A stretch of 64,000 bases of DNA from Sphingosinicella sp. LHD-64 (lineage in GTDB: Bacteria; Pseudomonadota; Alphaproteobacteria; Sphingomonadales; Sphingomonadaceae), in contig NZ_JAVIFV010000004.1 of NCBI RefSeq assembly GCF_031157375.1, positions 620,001-684,000 of the forward strand, in the 5' to 3' direction. The notes under the pieces were generated by a model. The model made no database searches. It had not been told where the DNA came from and worked only from the letters and a program-made list of their open reading frames with translations. Shown piece by piece: positions 31,670-39,170 of the stretch. The first letter of the stretch is position 1. The number at the start of each line of letters is the position of its first letter. The position numbers were made by a program, and so were the translations under genes.

Positions 31670-32485
31670 GTGACCAGCTTTCTGCAGCGGGAGTTGATCA
31701 CCGTCGCCTTGTGCTGGCGCCTCGAGCGGCGGGACGGTGCGGCGCTCGGCTTCACCACGCATGACCGCGACCTGTCGATCGACGGACTGATCTATCGTGC
31801 CGCTCCCGGGATGTTGCCGTCGTCGATCAGCCTGTCGGATGGATTCGATGCGGACATGCTCGACGTCGAAGGCGCGCTGACCAGTGACGCGATCCGGGCC
31901 GCCGATCTCAAGGCCGGTCGGTGGGATGGGTCCATCCTCTCGGTATTCATGGTCGATTGGCGCGATCCGGCAGCACAGAAGCTATCCGTCGCGCGCGGCG
32001 AGCTCGGCGAGGCGACCCTGAAGGGCGACGGCTTCGAAGCCGAGCTGAAAGGGCCGACCGCCATCCTGGACCGGCCCGTCGCCGAGCAGACCTCGCCCGA
32101 ATGCCGTGCGCTCCTGGGTGACCGCCGATGCCGGATCGACATGGCGCCGCGCACCCGGCTCACGCGGATTGCCGCGGTGATCGCCGAAGACGTGGTGGAG
32201 GTCGCCAGCGCCGCGCCCGGCAATGCCTATGCCTACGGCCGGCTGCGCTGGATCAGCGGACATTCGAGCGGGCTCGAGAACGCCATATTGCGTTCCGACG
32301 ATACGCGTCTGACGTTGCGCGACGCGCCCGATCTGGCGCCGCAGACCGGCGACCTCGTCGAAATCCAGGAAGGGTGCGACAAGAGCCTGGCGACCTGCGC
32401 GAGCCGGTTCGCCAATGTCGCGAATTTTCGCGGAGAGCCGCACCTGCCGGGTATGGACCTGCTGACCCGCTATCCGGGCGCCTGA
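31670..32485 (+). CDS. GTA hub protein, DUF2163 (RcGTA g13 equivalent)
   Basis: 271 residues. DUF2163 region at the N-terminus (LQRELITVALCWRLERRDG, LGFTTHDRDLSI) and a C-terminal BR0599-like part. Cys145, 154, 236 and 243 are spaced as in tail-tip hub proteins that bind an Fe-S cluster (lambda gpL and, as I recall, RcGTA gp13). GTG 31670 is three bases after the g12 stop. It forms the ring between distal tail and tip. Confidence 0.9.
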   Translation: MTSFLQRELITVALCWRLERRDGAALGFTTHDRDLSIDGLIYRAAPGMLPSSISLSDGFDADMLDVEGALTSDAIRAADLKAGRWDGSILSVFMVDWRDPAAQKLSVARGELGEATLKGDGFEAELKGPTAILDRPVAEQTSPECRALLGDRRCRIDMAPRTRLTRIAAVIAEDVVEVASAAPGNAYAYGRLRWISGHSSGLENAILRSDDTRLTLRDAPDLAPQTGDLVEIQEGCDKSLATCASRFANVANFRGEPHLPGMDLLTRYPGA

Positions 32486-32498
32486 TCAGCTTTGTTTC

Positions 32499-32520
32499 CG
32501 GGGCAGCTTCGCCCCCGATT
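32499..32520 (+). promoter_or_regulatory. Short hairpin with U-run before the GTA lipoprotein gene
   Basis: GGGGC-AGCTTC-GCCCC followed by CCGATTTTTA. The stem is only 5 bp, but the arrangement (hairpin, U-run, about 10 bases, AAGGAG, ATG) repeats that found before the terminase and capsid genes. Confidence 0.45.
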
Positions 32521-32541
32521 TTTACACGAAGGAGACTGACC

Positions 32542-32688
32542 ATGCGGCATCTCGCCTGTCCTGGATCGCTGCTGCTCGCCCTCGGCGCCTGCGCGCACAT
32601 TCCCGATCATATCCGAGTGGAAGTGGACGGAAACGCGGTCGAGATCGTCAAGAAACCGGCAATCGCGCCCGCTGATGAAGACGAATAG
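32542..32688 (+). CDS. Small lipoprotein in the GTA tail module
   Basis: 48 residues. Signal MRHLACPGSLLLALGAC ends in lipobox LGAC (Cys17). The mature part is short and acidic (HIRVEVDGNAVEIVKKPAIAPADEDE). AAGGAG lies upstream of ATG 32542. It overlaps the peptidase gene by 14 bases. Not a standard RcGTA gene. It is reminiscent of small lipoproteins in phage lysis or exclusion loci, but nothing shows which. Confidence 0.72.
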   Translation: MRHLACPGSLLLALGACAHIPDHIRVEVDGNAVEIVKKPAIAPADEDE

Positions 32689-33076
32689 CGGCGTTACCAT
32701 CGTGGAACGGGCGCGCACCCTGATCGGGGTGCGCTTCCGCCCGAAGGGCCGGAATGCAGAGAGCGGGCTGGACTGTGTCGGTGTCGTAGCCATGGCCGCG
32801 GGGATTGTGCGCCCGCCGGATGGCTATGCGCTGCGCGGCGGATCTCCTGAACACCTTGCGGACGGGCTATGCGCGGCCGGCTTTCGTCTGTCCGAAACGC
32901 CCGATCCGGGTGACGTGCTCGCGATGCGCGCCGGGCCGGAACAGCTCCATCTCGGCATCTGGACCGGCGCGGGACTGGTGCACGCGGACGCAGGCCTGCG
33001 CCGGGTGGTCGAGCGTCCCGGCAGCCCGCCCTGGTCCGTCCTCGGCATCTGGCGGCGCATTTTCGAGGAGGCATGA
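32675..33076 (+). CDS. GTA NlpC/P60 peptidase (RcGTA g14 equivalent)
   Basis: 133 residues. Cys34 (GLDCVGVV), His92 (LHLGIW) and a following His/Asp (VHADAG) make the NlpC/P60 catalytic set. It cuts cell-wall peptides so that the tail tip can pass DNA. ATG 32675 lies inside the lipoprotein frame; the stop is directly followed by the g15 start. Confidence 0.93.
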   Translation: MKTNSGVTIVERARTLIGVRFRPKGRNAESGLDCVGVVAMAAGIVRPPDGYALRGGSPEHLADGLCAAGFRLSETPDPGDVLAMRAGPEQLHLGIWTGAGLVHADAGLRRVVERPGSPPWSVLGIWRRIFEEA

Positions 33077-35236
33077 ATGGCGACCCTGGTGCTCACCGCG
33101 GTTGGCAGCGCGATCGGCGGGCCCATCGGCGGCGCGATCGGATCGATCCTGGGCCAGCAGATCGACAATTCGCTCTTTGCGCCCAAGGCCAGGCAGGGGT
33201 CGCGGCTTGGCAGCCTGGCCGTACAGACATCCGCCTACGGCACCGATATCCCCAGGATCTTTGGAATGATACGCGTGGCCGGCACCGTGATCTGGGCGAC
33301 CGACCTCGTCGAAAGCCGGTCGACGAGCAGCGGAGGCAAAGGACGTCCCAAGACCATTTCCTATTCCTATTCCGCGAATTTTGCCGTCGCGCTGTCCGCC
33401 CGGCCCATCCGGACCGTTCGGCGGATCTGGGCCGACGGCAAGCTGCTGCGGGGCAGCGCAGGCGACTTCAAGACGCAGACAGGCTATCGTCTCCACGCCG
33501 GCGACGAGGATCAGGATGCCGATCCGCTGATCGCGGCGGCCGAGGGGGCAACCCAGGCGCCGGCCTTCCGCGGCCTTGCCTATGCCGTGTTCGAGAACTT
33601 CCAGCTTGAAGATTATGGCAACCGCATTCCCTCCCTGAGCTTCGAGGTGGAAGCGGACGAAGCGCCGGTGACGATCGGGGCCATTGCGGAGGCGTTGGCG
33701 GGGCCGGCGCTCGCGGCTGACGCTGCAACCCCGCTCTTGCATGGCTATGCGGCCGGCGGAGACAGCGTGCGCAACGCAGTTGAGGCGCTGGCAGACATTG
33801 CTGCATTGTCGCTCGTCGATCGGAATGGTCGGCTGTGGCTGGGAAGCAACGTCGGTTCTCCGGTGCCGGTCGATGGCGCCGGGGAGACAGCGCGACGCCA
33901 GATGACGCGGCGCGCGCTTGCCACCCTGCCTGGTGAGGTCAGCATTGCCTATTATGACACGGCTCGCGACTATCAGGCGGGTCTTCAGCGGGCTTTGGCT
34001 GGCGCGCCCGATGGCCGCGTGGTCGAGCGGCGCGACGTCCCCGCGGCGCTCTCCGCAGGAGCGGCCAAAGGTTTGGCGGAAGGCCGCCTGGCCGTCCTTC
34101 GAACCGGGCGCACCCGCGCCAATCTGTCGCTTGGCTGGGCGTACGCGGCGCTGCGGCCGGGCAATGACGTGATTCTTTCGAGCGAAGCCGGCCTGTGGCG
34201 CGTCCGACGATGGACGTCAGAGCGAATGTCGATCGCGCTGGAGCTTGTCCGGATTGGAAACGGATTCCTCCACGAGCCGGCGACGGCGACGCCGGGAAAC
34301 GGCGTACGTCAACCCGATCTGGTTCATGGACCCACGACTCTGCGGGTCTTCGACTTGCCGCTGGGCGAGCCGCAGGGCGCGCAGCCGTCGCTCCTCGTGG
34401 CTGCCGCCGGGATCGAGGACGGTTGGCGGCGGGCGGCGCTCATGGCGAGCTTCGATGACGGGGCGAGCTGGCAGGATGCCGGTGTGACCGCGCCGGCGGC
34501 GACGATGGGCACGGCACTGACCGCGCTGGGTACGGGGAATTCGGCCCTGTTCGACGAGGTCGCGAGCCTCGAGGTCGAACTGCTGAACGAGACGATGTGG
34601 CTGGAAAGCGCCGGTGACGACGCGCTTGCGAATGGTGCCAATCTCGCCTTGGTGGGCAGCGAGTTGATCCAGTTCGGCAGCGCCCTCTGGCTGGGCGGTC
34701 GGCGTTTTCGGCTGAGGCACCTGTTGCGTGGGCGTCGTGGCACCGAATGGGCGGCAGCGGCGCATATATCGGGTGATCCCTTTGCGTTGATCGAACGCGA
34801 GAGCCTCGCAACCATCGATGCGCCGATCGGGGCGGCAGGTGCTTCGGCACGCGTGACGGCGAACGGCGTCGGCGACGACGAGCCCGTCAGTATCGACCTC
34901 TCGATCACCGCGGAGGCCCTGCGACCACCGGCGCCAGTCCATTTGGAGGCAGAGCGGCTGACCGATGGAGGTGTCCTGATCCGCTGGATTCGGCGCAGTC
35001 GTCTCGGCTGGACCTGGCTGAGCGACAGCGACACGCCGCTCGGCGAGGAAAGTGAATCCTATCGCCTTCTCTTGTCCGGCGAAGGATTCGAACGCGTGGT
35101 TACGCTGAGTTCGGCTTCCCACGTCTACAGCGCTGCCGATCAGGTCTCCGATGGCTGGGTCGGGGCGCTTCATATCGCGGTCGCACAGATCGGAACCCAT
35201 GCGGTGTCGCGCCCAGCAGAAATCCTGTTCGAATGA
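33077..35236 (+). CDS. GTA tail tip/host-specificity protein, shortened (RcGTA g15 equivalent)
   Basis: 719 residues versus about 1300 for RcGTA gp15. The N-terminus MATLVLTAVGSAIGGPIGGAIG and PRIFGMIRVAGTVIWATDLVE match gp15, and the middle fits the Phage-tail_3 domain. The TIM-barrel region expected in RcGTA gp15 is absent; a TIM-like part occurs instead in the g12 equivalent. C-terminal fibronectin-type stretch around LRPPAPVHLEAERLTDGGVLIRWIRRS. GAGGAG precedes the start. Confidence 0.9.
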   Translation: MATLVLTAVGSAIGGPIGGAIGSILGQQIDNSLFAPKARQGSRLGSLAVQTSAYGTDIPRIFGMIRVAGTVIWATDLVESRSTSSGGKGRPKTISYSYSANFAVALSARPIRTVRRIWADGKLLRGSAGDFKTQTGYRLHAGDEDQDADPLIAAAEGATQAPAFRGLAYAVFENFQLEDYGNRIPSLSFEVEADEAPVTIGAIAEALAGPALAADAATPLLHGYAAGGDSVRNAVEALADIAALSLVDRNGRLWLGSNVGSPVPVDGAGETARRQMTRRALATLPGEVSIAYYDTARDYQAGLQRALAGAPDGRVVERRDVPAALSAGAAKGLAEGRLAVLRTGRTRANLSLGWAYAALRPGNDVILSSEAGLWRVRRWTSERMSIALELVRIGNGFLHEPATATPGNGVRQPDLVHGPTTLRVFDLPLGEPQGAQPSLLVAAAGIEDGWRRAALMASFDDGASWQDAGVTAPAATMGTALTALGTGNSALFDEVASLEVELLNETMWLESAGDDALANGANLALVGSELIQFGSALWLGGRRFRLRHLLRGRRGTEWAAAAHISGDPFALIERESLATIDAPIGAAGASARVTANGVGDDEPVSIDLSITAEALRPPAPVHLEAERLTDGGVLIRWIRRSRLGWTWLSDSDTPLGEESESYRLLLSGEGFERVVTLSSASHVYSAADQVSDGWVGALHIAVAQIGTHAVSRPAEILFE

Positions 35237-35248
35237 TCGGAGAGCCCT

Positions 35249-35743
35249 ATGACCGAAACCAGTGCGCGTTTCGCGCTGCCCTTCATCCTGCCTGGCCAAG
35301 CGCAGAAGGAGATTTTTCACAATGAGGCGCTGACAACGATCGATTGTGCGCTGCACAGTTGTGTGAAGGGGTTCGCAACCGAACCTCCCGCCGAGCCGGT
35401 GTCCGGCGAGGGGTGGATCGTCGAAGCCGGAGCATCGGGCGCCTGGGCCGGTCGGACAGGCTGTCTCGCGACCTGGACTTCGGCCGGCTGGCGCTTCGTC
35501 TCGCCGGTTCCCGGCATGATGGTGTGGGACAAGGAAGCCTCCCACTGGATATATTGGAACGGTGAGGCGTGGTCCGACGGCGCGATGCCGGCTGCCGCGC
35601 TGATGATAAATGGCGAACAGGTGGTTGGCCCCCGCCAACCTGATATTCCAACTCCTTCTGGTGGAACGACAATCGACGCTGAATCTCGGTCGGCGATAGG
35701 GGCGATAATTGTCACATTAAAGTCACACGGTCTGATTGATTGA
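35249..35743 (+). CDS. DUF2793 tail-associated protein
   Basis: 164 residues. ARFALPFILPGQAQKEIFHNEALTTIDCALH is the DUF2793 signature; then a carbohydrate-contact-like beta part (GWRFVSPVPGMMVWDKEASHWIYWNGEAW). Such proteins close alphaproteobacterial GTA and prophage tail operons and may help adsorb to the recipient. It lies 12 bases after g15 and ends the cluster. Confidence 0.87.
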   Translation: MTETSARFALPFILPGQAQKEIFHNEALTTIDCALHSCVKGFATEPPAEPVSGEGWIVEAGASGAWAGRTGCLATWTSAGWRFVSPVPGMMVWDKEASHWIYWNGEAWSDGAMPAAALMINGEQVVGPRQPDIPTPSGGTTIDAESRSAIGAIIVTLKSHGLID

Positions 35744-35751
35744 AATTTGTC

Positions 35752-35766
35752 TTGCATCCGATGCAA
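35752..35766. promoter_or_regulatory. Palindrome upstream of ompA
   Basis: TTGCATC-C-GATGCAA, a perfect 7-bp inverted repeat around one base, in the 196-base gap between the GTA cluster and ompA. It could be a regulator site for ompA. The rest of the gap (35767-35939) shows only the Shine-Dalgarno GGGGAAG. Confidence 0.4.
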
Positions 35767-35939
35767 CTCGAAGGCCGGTGCGTCGTTTGCCGACGCGCTG
35801 TGAGCCTTCGTTCATCTTCCCGGTGAACTGCGGCTTTTCAGCAACAGGTGAGGGGCGAAGCGCGCTTGCACGCAAACTCCGCTTACCGTAAGGAGTTCAC
35901 GTCGTTCCCGATCGGGACGCAGAAGAAAGGGGAAGATTT

Positions 35940-37076
35940 ATGCGGAAGCTCGCCATTGTAGTGGCGCTGTCGTCCACCGTCCTCGCGACTCCGGCTTTTG
36001 CGCGCAATGGCGCGTGGTATGTCGGCGGCGATTTCGGTGCCATGATCGTTGAGGACATCGGGTTCGACTTCGGGCGTCCCCAGACCATCCCGGGCGGCGA
36101 TGCCCAGGTCGAGATCGATCATCGTTATGGCTTCGACGGCGGCCTCTATGCGGGTTACGATCTTGGCGCGTTCCGGATCGAAGCCGAGGTCGCTTACAAG
36201 CGGGCCAGGCTTGATGAGGTCGAGAGCGTTATCGCGCTGCCCGGCATCGGTGCCGGTGGGCCGATTGCGCAGACGGTATTCCCGGCCGGTGGTGGTAACA
36301 CCACAGCGCTCAGCTTCATGGTCAACGGCCTGCTGGACTTTGGCGATGAGGATGGCCTCAGCGGGTTCGTGGGCGGTGGTGTCGGCGTGGCTCGTGTCAG
36401 CTACAACAACCAGCGCATCTTCGAGAACCAGGGCGCTTTCCTCGATGATTCCGACACGCGTTTCGCGTGGCAGCTCATCGCCGGTGTCCGTCAGGCGGTC
36501 ACAGACAATATCGACGTGACGCTGAAGTATCGTTTCTTCAACGCCGACGATATCGAGACGGTGAACTTCCTCGGCGACGTGTCGTCGACGCGGTTCCGGT
36601 CGCACAGCCTGTTGGGTGGCATCACCTTCAACTTCGGCGCTCCGCCGCCGCCCCCGCCGCCTCCGCCGCCGCCGCCGCCTCCCCCACCGCCGCCTCCGCC
36701 GCCGCCTCCCCCGCCGCCGCCTCCGCCGACGCCGGGTCCGTTCATCGTGTTCTTCGACTGGGATAAGTCGGACATCACGCCGCAGGCGGCTGCGATCCTG
36801 GACAACGCGGCTGCTGCGTACCAGCAGACCGGACAGGCGCGTGTGGTGCTCGCGGGTCACGCCGACCGCTCGGGTTCGGCCGACTACAACGTGGGCCTCT
36901 CGCAGCGTCGTGCCGACAACGTCCGCCAGTATCTGGCCGGCCGTGGCGTGCCCGATGGCGCGATGTCGACCGAAGCATTCGGCGAAAGCCGTCCGCTGGT
37001 CGAGACCGCCGACGGCGTTCGCGAGCCGCAGAACCGGCGCGTGGAGATCACCTTCGGCCCCGGCTCCGGCTGGTAA
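35940..37076 (+). CDS. OmpA-family outer-membrane protein with polyproline linker
   Basis: 378 residues. Signal peptide (1-21, ending AFA), eight-strand-type beta barrel (about 25-230), a run of 29 prolines (235-263), then the OmpA peptidoglycan-binding domain (264-378) with VFFDWDKSDITPQAA and LAGHADRSGSADYNVGLSQRRADNVRQYL. It anchors the outer membrane to the wall. The proline run, coded by CCG/CCC/CCT/CCA, is a spacer and would need EF-P for smooth translation. A strong terminator follows. Confidence 0.95.
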   Translation: MRKLAIVVALSSTVLATPAFARNGAWYVGGDFGAMIVEDIGFDFGRPQTIPGGDAQVEIDHRYGFDGGLYAGYDLGAFRIEAEVAYKRARLDEVESVIALPGIGAGGPIAQTVFPAGGGNTTALSFMVNGLLDFGDEDGLSGFVGGGVGVARVSYNNQRIFENQGAFLDDSDTRFAWQLIAGVRQAVTDNIDVTLKYRFFNADDIETVNFLGDVSSTRFRSHSLLGGITFNFGAPPPPPPPPPPPPPPPPPPPPPPPPPPPPPTPGPFIVFFDWDKSDITPQAAAILDNAAAAYQQTGQARVVLAGHADRSGSADYNVGLSQRRADNVRQYLAGRGVPDGAMSTEAFGESRPLVETADGVREPQNRRVEITFGPGSGW

Positions 37077-37119
37077 GAAGGTAACCCTCCGCTTCGGCGG
37101 CGGGTTGATCACAGAATTG

Positions 37120-37150
37120 GGAGCCGGTTCTTCGGACCGGCTCCTTTTTT
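37120..37150 (+). terminator. Rho-independent terminator after ompA
   Basis: Stem GGAGCCGGT / ACCGGCTCC (9 bp), loop TCTTCGG, then TTTTTT. One of the clearest terminators in the window. Confidence 0.92.
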
Positions 37151-37251
37151 GTGGGTTTCATCGTACGCACGGCGGTGCGGCCTCGGCGCCCCTGTTCGAT
37201 CTCAGACAGCTCTGGTATCGGCGCCCCGATTCACGCTGAATTGGAGCGAAG

Positions 37252-38613
37252 ATGCGTATTGCAGTTGTCGGGACCGGTTATGTCGGTCTGGTGTCGGGTG
37301 CCTGCTTTTCCGACTTCGGGCACGACGTCGTTTGCGTCGACAAGGATGCCGGCAAGATCGAGGCGCTCGAGCGGGGCGTGATGCCGATCTTCGAGCCGGG
37401 CCTCGATCAGCTCGTCGCCCGTAATGTGGCCGGGGGGCGGCTGTCATTCACGATGGATTTGGCAGCTGCGGTCGACGGTGCCGAGGCGATCTTCATCGCG
37501 GTTGGGACGCCCTCGAGACGCGGCGATGGTCATGCAGATCTGAGTTATGTGTTCAGCGCGGCGCAGGAGATTGCGGCCGCATTGACCGGGCCGGCCGTGA
37601 TCGTCACGAAATCGACGGTCCCCGTAGGCACGGGCGATGAAGTCGAGCGGATCGTGCGCGAGACGGCGCCGGGCAAGCAGGCCTGGGTCGTCTCGAATCC
37701 CGAATTCCTGCGCGAAGGAGCGGCGATCGAGGATTTCAAACGCCCGGATCGCATCGTCGTGGGCACCGAAGATCCACGCGCGATCGAGATGATGAGAGAG
37801 GTTTATCGATCGCTTTATCTCAACAAGGCGCCGCTGCTCTTCACCTCGCGCCGGACCGCCGAGATCATCAAATATGCAGCGAACGCTTTCCTGGCGACCA
37901 AGATCACCTTCATCAACGAAATCGCTGACCTTTGCGAAACGGTAGGTGGGGACGTGCAGGATGTCGCCCGCGGCATCGGCCTGGACGGTCGGATCGGGGC
38001 CAAATTCCTGCACGCCGGGCCGGGCTATGGCGGCTCCTGCTTTCCCAAGGACACGCTCGCCCTGTTGAAAACCGCTGAGGACTATCAAACGCCGCTGCAC
38101 ATCGTCGAAGCCGTCGTGAAGGTAAACGACGCGCGCAAGCGGGCGATGGGCCGCAAGGTGATCCGGGCACTCGGCGAGGAGCCACGCGGCAAGACGGTGG
38201 CGCTGCTTGGCCTGACCTTCAAGCCAAATACCGACGACATGCGCGATGCGCCGTCGATCGCGATCGTGCAGGCGCTCGAGGACGCAGGCGTGAAGGTTCG
38301 TGGCTACGATCCCGAAGGCGCGGAACAGGCCCGTCCGCTTATGCCCAATGTGGAATTGTGCACGAGCCCTTACGAGGCCGTGCGGGGCGCTGACGCGGTC
38401 GCGCTCGTCACCGAATGGGATGTGCTGCGGGCACTGGATCTCAAACGGATCGCCCAGGCGATGGCGGCCCCGGTGCTCGTCGATCTTCGCAACATCTACC
38501 CGCCCGAGGAGGTTGAGGCCGCTGGCCTGGCCTGGCATGGTCTCGGTAAGCCGGCGCGGCCGGCCAGGGTTCAGCTGAAGCTCGCCGAAACCCTTCGGTC
38601 CGAAGCCCGTTGA
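37252..38613 (+). CDS. ugd: UDP-glucose 6-dehydrogenase
   Basis: 453 residues. N-terminal Rossmann GTGYVGLVSGACFSDFGH (7-24), NPEFLREG (149-156), and the catalytic Cys263 in GPGYGGSCFPKD. It oxidises UDP-glucose twice with NAD to UDP-glucuronate for polysaccharide or lipid sugars. Length and motifs are standard. ATG 37252 follows GGAGCGA. The sodC gene lies 22 bases downstream. Confidence 0.97.
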   Translation: MRIAVVGTGYVGLVSGACFSDFGHDVVCVDKDAGKIEALERGVMPIFEPGLDQLVARNVAGGRLSFTMDLAAAVDGAEAIFIAVGTPSRRGDGHADLSYVFSAAQEIAAALTGPAVIVTKSTVPVGTGDEVERIVRETAPGKQAWVVSNPEFLREGAAIEDFKRPDRIVVGTEDPRAIEMMREVYRSLYLNKAPLLFTSRRTAEIIKYAANAFLATKITFINEIADLCETVGGDVQDVARGIGLDGRIGAKFLHAGPGYGGSCFPKDTLALLKTAEDYQTPLHIVEAVVKVNDARKRAMGRKVIRALGEEPRGKTVALLGLTFKPNTDDMRDAPSIAIVQALEDAGVKVRGYDPEGAEQARPLMPNVELCTSPYEAVRGADAVALVTEWDVLRALDLKRIAQAMAAPVLVDLRNIYPPEEVEAAGLAWHGLGKPARPARVQLKLAETLRSEAR

Positions 38614-38635
38614 ACGCCGAAAGGGAGACGAGACG

Positions 38636-39157
38636 ATGAGATCAGCATTGATCGGTGCGAGCGGCATTGCCGCGCTGGCCATCGCCACGGGTGTCGCGGC
38701 GCAAGCGGGCGGCGGTTCGGCCCAGGCCGATCTGCGCAAGACCGAGGGACAGGTTGTCGCGCGGGCAACGGTCGAGCAGGCCGGCGAGGCGGTCCGTCTG
38801 CGGATCGAGGCGAGCGGACTGCCGGCGGGCACCTATGGCGCGCATATCCACACGGCCGGCCTTTGCGACGCGCCCGATTTTGCGAGTGCGGGCGGCCACT
38901 GGAATCCCATGTCCAGGCAGCATGGCCGCGAGAATCCCCAAGGCGCGCACATGGGCGATCTGCCCAATCTCACCGTGGCCGGGAACGGCACCGGCAGCCT
39001 GACGTTCGACATTCCCTCGGCGCAGCTGCGGGGCGGTCACCATCCCTTGCTGGACGCTGATGGCGCTGCGGTGATCATCCATGCCAGCCCGGACGACTAT
39101 CGGACAGATCCCACCGGCAACAGCGGGGCGCGGGTGGCCTGCGGGGTTCTGAACTGA
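38636..39157 (+). CDS. sodC: Cu/Zn superoxide dismutase-like, periplasmic
   Basis: 173 residues with signal peptide (1-22). Metal ligands are visible: GAHIHTAGLCD, GGHWNPMSRQHG, HMGDLPNL, VIIHASPDDYRTDPTGNSGARVACG, where Cys pairs (CD... and ACG) form the disulfide and the Arg guides superoxide. It turns superoxide into peroxide in the periplasm. It follows ugd closely and may share its message. Confidence 0.92.
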   Translation: MRSALIGASGIAALAIATGVAAQAGGGSAQADLRKTEGQVVARATVEQAGEAVRLRIEASGLPAGTYGAHIHTAGLCDAPDFASAGGHWNPMSRQHGRENPQGAHMGDLPNLTVAGNGTGSLTFDIPSAQLRGGHHPLLDADGAAVIIHASPDDYRTDPTGNSGARVACGVLN

Positions 39158-39170
39158 TCGTTCGCGAGCG

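Noticed and set aside
29594-31762. Very long open frame antisense to the distal tail gene
   Set aside because: Shadow of a high-GC coding sequence; the sense frame has domain matches and coupled neighbours, the antisense product is low-complexity Arg/His-rich.
18903-35743. Interpretation as an active prophage
   Set aside because: No integrase, excisionase, repressor, replication or lysis genes and no att-like repeats at the edges; gene order and sizes match GTAs.
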